Of a stretch of DNA of 64,000 bases, positions 57,947-64,000 are shown one piece after another. Position 1 is the stretch's first letter. Each line of letters begins with the position of its first letter. A program made the position numbers and the translations under genes. The stretch comes from Cryptomeria japonica (taxonomy: Eukaryota; Streptophyta; Pinopsida; Cupressales; Cupressaceae). Location: assembly GCF_030272615.1 (NCBI RefSeq), contig NC_081415.1:103222796-103286795 (forward strand), in the 5' to 3' direction. A model generated the notes under the pieces. It did not search any database, was not told where the DNA came from, and was given only the letters and a program-made list of their open reading frames with translations.

Positions 57947-58700
57947 GTGGGTATTAGAGCCAAAATCTTGCCAGCCTGTGGAATGCTTGGGATGCCTACA
58001 TAAATGGAAGAAAGGGATAATGAAATTGCTGCCAAAAAAACTTCAAGTGGTATAACAAATATCAAAAGAGGAAGAATTCTCTGACATTTCAAGATTATCT
58101 AGTTTTGATAGGAAAATGTATACATGTGCATGAGGAGGTTATCAGAATCTTTGATGAATACTCAAGCGAACCTGAGGAGATTAAGGCTACCGAATCCTTT
58201 GATAGGTACTATGTAAGGAAAAGAAAAGAGGAGTTGGATCCTGAATTAGGAACTCAATTAGAATAAATGAAAGATGAAGACAAGTTCACATGTTCACCCA
58301 AGCGACAGGTGGATATGGACAAGCCAGAGACAACAATTGTCCCTTCAAGTGGAGAACACTTAAACTTTCATGACAATTGCAAGGATGAAGATGTTTGCAT
58401 GAATTTTGTCAAGCCAACAGTGGTTGATCAGCTTCATGGAGATGCGAACTCTAGCAATGATCCCTTACAAGAGCAATCTCTACAGTTGGTTGGATATGAA
58501 ATTTAACCCTTTGGTTGGGCATGAGGCGTGCATGATTGTCATCTCTCCTTTTGAGTTCCATCTCTACATGGTCAGGCAAGCCTCTTTGGACAATTCACAA
58601 TGCTCCATGTGCGGGCATGCCTTCTTAAGACACCCATGGCCTTGTGATAGCGCTCATGGCATGCTTGAGGAATCCATATTATCTTATTGATGTTTACCCC
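57947..58700 (+). other. Possible internal remnant of the element whose LTR ends at 57946
   Basis: Primer-site-like sequence followed by short Glu/Lys-rich frames (KRKEELDPELGTQLE, then MKDEDKFTCSPKRQ... at 58267-58506). No domain recognised; perhaps a decayed gag leader. Confidence 0.3.
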
Positions 58701-61136
58701 AATTTTATTATTATGTCATCACTTATTAACACAACCCCCAATTGTGATTGCCAAGTGTACCACTTACGGGCTGGGGACATGAATGGGAGCCACTCCCTAG
58801 ATTCACTCTAGGACCTAATCCTAGGCTCATGCCAAAATAAAATGCCAACATTTTAATGCACATCATATAGTCACATTTACAATGCCAATTTCACATAGAA
58901 CAATGGCAATACTCAATTGGCCATATTGCCAAGAGAACAGATCCAAATTGATCCAATAACAAAAATTAAATATATAATAGTATGACTCCACATTATAATT
59001 TCACTTTTTCAACATCAAATTCTCACTTTTATAAAATATCCAGTTTGGCTAAAAACCAGTCATGGAGGCCATCCACCATTGATGGACCTCCAAAAAGCTT
59101 TAATTTTCAAACATGGCAAAACGAAAATCTGGGAAAACCCATTGATCTAGGACTACACAACACCCCAAAGATGCAATAAAATTCACATTTCATCCATTCG
59201 TAAAAAAATGGTTAGAGTTCACCCATTTCAATCAAAATTTTCAAAATTCAAACAATACAATTCAAATACTTGTTAAAAAACCAAATTGAAATATTGGGAG
59301 TGTTCTAAATCATGCCATGACTCATTCCAAACAAGATTTAAACATTTAGATTGAGAAACAAAGAAGGAATTCAAGATTCATACCTTCAAATAGAAGAAAT
59401 CTTCAAAATTAAAAGGAAGACCAAAGACATGGAGAGAAGTCATGAAAACCGGACAGCCCAAGGAATGCACCTACACAAATCTTTTGGATTTCTACCAACA
59501 AAATTCTTCTTAACCAATATTCCAATCTCAACAATCCAAAATGGCCATATAGGATTTAAGAGCAAAATGTAGGAAAATAAAACTAATAGGGTTTAAGAGC
59601 AAAATGTAGGAAAATAAAACTAAGTGTAGGAATAAAACTCCAATCACCAATTATATTTCACTTTTTGGAGTAAATTTATAAAAATAATAAAATTAAATTA
59701 AAATTATAAAATCCATTAAACTCCCAAAAGACCCCAAATGACAAATCATTTAAATTTCATTAAATTAAATATACTTATAAGGTATAGTTCACATTTAAAT
59801 ATTAAATTACCACTATAAAGGTAAAATATCATTAAAAGTCATATTATAATGTCGATAATTAGTAACTAAATGACTGCATATACAATCTTTATTGGTCATT
59901 TATAATGTTGCATAAGGGTAACCGAATATTACCAGAATGGTAACCAGAGGTATAATCATACGAATTAAGGAGAAATTGTCCAAATTAGGAACAATGGCTA
60001 GGGCTGAGTGACATATTTGACTATTGTGCTATCTCCTGTAACCACTGTTGGGGATATGGGCATGCTCAGAACTGTGGAGCTAGGTGGAGTCGATGCCCGG
60101 AACCTGCATCAACCAAAACATACAAACACGTATCCATACATATACTGATATACATATAATATAATATAACTGAAAGCATAATTAATCACTCCCCAATTAG
60201 GGTCACATAATAATCATGGTTAGAAACATCATATCTCACTGAATCAACATTACATCAACAAAGCATCATTAAGTAACCACATCATAATAAGTATAACCAA
60301 AATATCCTCACAATATTATCTAGACATCATCATATAACATAATGTCACATCATCGTAGAGTCATTAAGCATATATGATCATCACTAAAACTACAACCTAC
60401 TATCCACATCAGCAGTGATATGAAATGAACAAAAGAATATAACTATAAGAAGGATGTACCTCATGGGTGCCAATACAAAAGAATGATATACATAGAGTCA
60501 TAGTATAACATATAAAGAGTCGATCTTGGATCAAAATAAGAAAATGACAGAATGCAAACATGGGAGGCATTACACTTTGTTCTATTTTAGAGATCTGGCC
60601 TTCAAAAAGTTGACAGTTGGAGAAAGCAGGAGGGGACGAGCGGCCTGGCTATGAACATGGAGGAGGGGGTATTTGATCTACTAGGGATTCTATGACCAAC
60701 AATTGGCTAGAAGACAGAAGCATGTCAGCTCATTATCCAGAACTTTCTTGGTCAGCCAAGTGGAATAAGGAAAGAAGGTTAAGATCTTTCATACTTTTTG
60801 TAAGCTATTAATGATGTGAAATCTTATGAAGTGACTGCAAATCCTTCAGTATTTCTTCTTAAACTGGGACTAAATGTTGCATTTAGATATTTCTGTATTG
60901 GACTGAACAAATAAATCATAAGTATTGAGCAATCAGACAGATTATTTAATATTGGGATTTGGGAATGCAATTCTGCCGAACAATCTTGCAATTATTTGCT
61001 CATGTGAAGGGAGACATAAGTTTTTTAAATTATGTTCCTAATGTTCTCTTTCCTGAATGCTTGAGGCCAGACTCTTACTTATTTAAGGTCAAACTAACTA
61101 TCAGGGCCTAATTCTATCGATTGTATCATGTTGCAG
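58701..61136. other. AT-rich non-coding interval; includes the 3' end of an intron
   Basis: A duplicated GGGTTTAAGAGCAAAATG... block lies at 59545-59610. No exon of the isomerase sugar-binding domain is visible. The last few hundred bases are intron leading to the acceptor at 61136. Confidence 0.5.
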
Positions 61137-61360
61137 GTGCAGGATGTAATGAAGAGGCAAGATGAGTTACCTTTATGTAAGGAAAATGATCTAATAATGG
61201 ATCAACTTGTAGAACTGACTAGTAAAGGATGTGGATGCCTTCTTGTTGTTGATGATGAGGATCACCTTCTTGGAACTTTCACGGATGGTGATTTGCGTCG
61301 AACCCTCAAATCTGTGAGGGAAGGAGTCTTCAAGATCACTGTGGGACAGATGTGTAACAG
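61137..61360 (+). CDS. SETH3: Arabinose-5-phosphate isomerase (KdsD/SETH3-like), penultimate exon
   Basis: Acceptor TTGCAG|GTGCAG; donor AACAG|GTATGT. Encodes [40 protein letters not shown] and [20 protein letters not shown], the first CBS motif of plant KdsD-type isomerases. The enzyme interconverts D-ribulose-5-phosphate and D-arabinose-5-phosphate, the first step to KDO, a sugar of rhamnogalacturonan II in the cell wall; CBS domains are regulatory. No stops or frameshifts, and the splice sites are good, so a real gene end is likely. The catalytic SIS domain should lie upstream but is not found in this window. Confidence 0.9.
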
Positions 61361-61453
61361 GTATGTACAGTATTTTATTTTCAATTTCTTGATTGATTTG
61401 TGATTATCTGACACTTAAATTGAAATTTCTGTTTGTGGTTTGTTTCTTTTCAG

Positions 61454-61610
61454 AAACCCTAGATCTATTGGACCTAATGCTATGGCAGTGGAGGCCATGC
61501 AAAAGATGGAGTCTCCACCTTCACCTGTACAATTTTTGCCTGTTGTGGATCATAACAATGTTGTTATAGGTATTGTCACCTTGCATGGGTTGGTCTCAGC
61601 AGGTTTATAA
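61454..61610 (+). CDS. SETH3: Arabinose-5-phosphate isomerase (KdsD/SETH3-like), last exon
   Basis: Acceptor TTTTCAG|AAACCC; the split Arg codon (AG|A) joins the exons in frame. Encodes [20 protein letters not shown] then [20 protein letters not shown] and [12 protein letters not shown]-stop, the second CBS motif and the typical family C-terminus. Stop TAA 61608-61610. Together the exons give 126 residues, the usual CBS pair. An AATAAA signal near 61750 could mark polyadenylation. Confidence 0.92.
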
Positions 61611-61749
61611 GTTTACCTTGTAGAAACAGTGCAGTAGCATAATTTCATGATGGCCATTGTTTTATTCTTTACCAACTACAAATTCTCCATTAGAAGACTC
61701 AATATAAAATTTTGTTTTATACTACTTATATTTTCTCCATTGTATGATA

Positions 61750-61756
61750 TAATAAA
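61750..61756 (+). terminator. Candidate polyadenylation signal of the isomerase gene
   Basis: AATAAAA about 140 bp after the stop codon, within AT-rich sequence. Confidence 0.4.
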
Positions 61757-61915
61757 AGCATTTTTCGTGGGATTTTATAACTGCAAATATCCAAAATGTT
61801 CTCATTAACACTTGTAGAGAAAATTTTGGATTGCCTTATCCATTGGACACCGAGGCAATTAATTCATTAGCCCTGGTCATATCTAATTTTTTATGTCAAT
61901 GATATTGTAATAATG

Positions 61916-62055
61916 CAGTGTTCCATGGAAACACGTTTCCCCCCTCAGGCCCAAGCCCCCCCCCGTCCCCGAAACTTTTTCCCTTTGTCCCCCTGTCCCT
62001 GAAGCCCATCCCCGCGTCCCCTTGTCTCCCCGTCCCCAATGGCCGTGGAACAATG
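61916..62055. mobile_element. hAT-type MITE (140 bp), C-rich, with 8-bp target duplication
   Basis: Ends CAGTGTTCCATGG and, reverse-complemented, CATTGTTCCACGG (11 of 13 match). Flanked by TAATAATG on both sides (61908-61915 and 62056-62063). The body is a CCCCGTCCCC-rich repeat. Lies ~300 bp downstream of the isomerase stop codon. Confidence 0.88.
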
Positions 62056-62063
62056 TAATAATG

Positions 62064-62541
62064 ATACCTATATCTTCCTTTTCCAATCAGTGTTTACTGT
62101 TTTGGGTCATGATCTAAAATTCTTAATGCAATGTATGAAATTTAAAAAAATAAAATTAATATTTCATGAATCTGATTTCAATCCTTGAGCAAGTGGTATA
62201 CTTGGGATTGGGAATACATTGAAATTCTGGAAGAACTGTGATCAATAAAGAGATTACTGGAATCCCAAACCTCCAAGTTGTGTTGATGTATGTGTGTGAA
62301 ACTGAACATTGTAAATCAAGATGAAAAATATTTTAAGAAATGATGAATGCATTCTCTTTTAGGGCTTTTACCTAGTCTCTTAATCCATGTTCTTCACAGA
62401 AGAGGTGCACTTCAGCAGCAATGTAATTAAGCAGATCCAGAGCAGCAACACAACAATTTCTGAGTTTGACTCAGTAACTATGCAGTTGAATTGGGATAAA
62501 ACGTCATAATTTGATACATTGTAAAAAGTACCTCCTTGTCA
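62064..62541. other. Non-coding interval downstream of the MITE
   Basis: No coding frame or repeat recognised. Confidence 0.4.
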
Positions 62542-62639
62542 TTGGATGAGCTGAAGGGGCTTTGCAGTAATGGTTCATAAGGCACAACACTTGGATGAGC
62601 TGAAGGGGCTTTGCAGTAATGGTTCATAAGGCACAACAC
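62542..62639. repeat. Perfect tandem duplication of a 49-bp unit
   Basis: TTGGATGAGCTGAAGGGGCT...GGCACAACAC occurs twice in a row (62542-62590 and 62591-62639), identical. Confidence 0.93.
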
Positions 62640-62693
62640 TTACTAAATATTTTGCAAATGTAGCAGCAAGTTAAGTAGATTTGATCTTGGGGG

Positions 62694-62760
62694 AAACTCC
62701 ATGGTTAACTGCACTTTAGTTGTAGTACTGGGATGGGTGACCTCTTGGAAGTCTTGACGC
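62694..62760 (+). pseudogene. 5S rRNA-like sequence
   Basis: AACTCCATGGTTAACTGCAC, then TAGTACTGGGATGGGTGACC and TCTTGGAAGTCTTGACG, match the 3' two-thirds of plant 5S rRNA (AACTCCGAAGTTAAGCGTGC...AGGATGGGTGACCTCCTGGG) with several changes. The internal control region (box C) is well kept. It may be a 5S pseudogene or part of a 5S-derived retroelement such as a SINE3 or a Cassandra-type LTR. Confidence 0.72.
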
Positions 62761-63190
62761 TTCACTTGTGTGAGCATCACCTAGATGCAATAAGTGCTAA
62801 GTAAATCATTCATGCCCACAAGAGATGTGTTTGTGTGAAACACTACTCATGAATTGAGTTGACTCAAACAATACAGTTGAATTGTGATAAAACATCATAA
62901 CCTTTGTTCTGTGTGTGGGTAAGACATCAACATGGAAAGAAATACATTGATGAAGAGAATAGTACCCACTTATGTAGGAGAGGATGCATGCATGTGTGTA
63001 GGCACATGATTTATCTTCTTCTAGAATTAGAATATTTTGTTTGCATGGGCAGGGGATGCTTTCCAAGATGGGATGTTGGAAGGATAAGTTTCCATTATGT
63101 TGATCTGTTGATTATAGGGATTGGGTTAAGGAGGATAACTACTTGTTTTCTTTGGATGCATGTTTTTTCTTCAGAAGTAGAAGATTTAGA
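62761..63190. other. Non-coding interval
   Basis: Short frames only; nothing recognised. Confidence 0.4.
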
Positions 63191-63194
63191 TTAG

Positions 63195-63481
63195 CACCCA
63201 ATTTAGAATTAGAATGTTCTAGCCTTTCTTCATGAGAAAGATAGGTGTGACTGTTTCATTAATTTCAATTTTGAGCTCGTGCAGTATATTAATTTTCAGG
63301 TTTAATGTGAAAACAGCTGTAGGTTTGAGAGTTCAATACTATGTATTCTTGTTCATGTTATTAGCTGTACACGTTCGTAGAGAGTATTGTTTTGATTGAG
63401 TTTTTTGTGGTTTAAGCTATTTAGTTTTAGGATTAAATGATTTGAGTGCAAAATCTGCTTCTAGGGTCTGAAAATTTAACA
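63195..63481 (+). repeat. Probable LTR 3' end (partial)
   Basis: Sequence with TTAGAATTAGAATGTTCTAG near 63203, ending AAAATTTAACA directly before a TGGTATCAGA primer site. The LTR start is not clear and may be truncated. Confidence 0.5.
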
Positions 63482-63491
63482 TGGTATCAGA
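63482..63491 (+). other. tRNA-Met-type primer-binding site
   Basis: TGGTATCAGA following an LTR-like CA end. The internal region continues, non-coding, to the window end. Confidence 0.6.
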
Positions 63492-64000
63492 CTAGAGGAT
63501 ATTAGATCTTCCAAGGTGTCTATGCTTGGAAAGGATGTTGCTTGTGAGATGGAGCTGTTGGAGGGTTTTAGCGTGGAAATACTTGGGATTCAATGATGAA
63601 GTTGACATGTTCTTGTGAGAGGTACAAGTTCCTATGGTAAGGTGTTGGGTGTGAAGCCCGGGATCTCAGTGATTGGAAAGTTGATTTTAACTTGAGATAG
63701 ATGGCTGATTTATTTTAGTGTGTGATGCTAAGAGTCTTTAGTGATTGAATAAATTTGGACATATGTGATGTAGAAGGGTGGGATGTCCCCATGTGCTCTA
63801 TTGATTGGAGTATTAATTTGTACTTGTGATAGGTTGTTGATCTGAGTTATTCACAATTGATTTGTTTGGATTTAGTGTGTTCTAGGCATTACAGATATGA
63901 CTAGTCTTTGTAGGCATGGAAAATTGATGAATGCATCTATCTCGGATTGTGCCAAGTCAAGCCTCCATATGATAGGTGACTTGGATCTTACTAAAAGTTT
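63492..64000. other. Non-coding internal region of a further LTR element (continues right)
   Basis: G/T-rich with no recognisable gag by the window end. Confidence 0.4.

Noticed and set aside
57753-58092. Overlapping ~100-codon ORFs on both strands
   Set aside because: They cover an LTR end with short repeats; neither shows a protein family.

Overview
This window is eukaryotic nuclear DNA from a large plant genome, most likely a conifer or other gymnosperm. It is AT-rich, crowded with nested transposable elements and nearly free of host genes. No bacterial-type operon, rRNA unit or CRISPR array is present. The only ordinary host gene I recognise is the 3' end (two exons, 61137-61610) of a KdsD/SETH3-type arabinose-5-phosphate isomerase. 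Its sugar-isomerase exons are not visible anywhere upstream in the window.

Layout. 1-8340: a Ty3/gypsy element on the minus strand (RT, protease, gag, primer site, 1.54-kb LTR), split by insert A (708-4512). 8341-13497: copy B, 5'-truncated, carrying a decayed long ORF. 13498-28800: a decayed minus-strand hAT transposase gene interrupted by element C (16074-23364) and by an LTR element F (23730-27960). 28960-31900: a decayed minus-strand Ty3/gypsy pol/gag. 33156-34346: fragment E. 34347-41581: a large unclassified TE region (G) holding a complete hAT transposon (37076-40729) with an apparently intact three-exon, 753-aa transposase. 42342-48558: an ORF1-only L1-type LINE with a 19-bp target duplication, itself split by element D (43250-47637). 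49747-55645: a complete but mutated Ty1/copia element. 56157-57946: a further LTR. 61137-61610: the isomerase exons. 61916-62055: a hAT-type MITE. Near 62700: a 5S-rRNA-like sequence. 63482: an LTR/primer-site junction.

The most interesting content is the A-E family. Five related copies lie in 64 kb, and three are complete with 5-bp target duplications. They run TGTTGTGACC...CAACA, like LTRs, but each is one unit of 3.8-7.3 kb without terminal direct repeats. Shared parts, in order, are a conserved 5' end, an array of a short copy-specific motif, a telobox-like palindrome (AAACCCTAATTAGGGTTT), a TATA box, and a conserved 3' end. In A and C the array motif is a ~40-bp hairpin at a regular 164-180 bp pitch; in D it is GGCGGACTTT at about 25-60 bp. 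Copies B and C also carry a ~1,085-codon ORF that I cannot assign to any known family. In C this ORF is intact except for one in-frame TGA and is preceded by its own TATA box and a probable 5'-UTR intron. A reasonable reading is very long solo LTRs, or LTR-like non-autonomous elements, that captured or evolved a gene. The mobility mechanism is inference; the ends, target duplications, arrays and ORF are read directly from the sequence.
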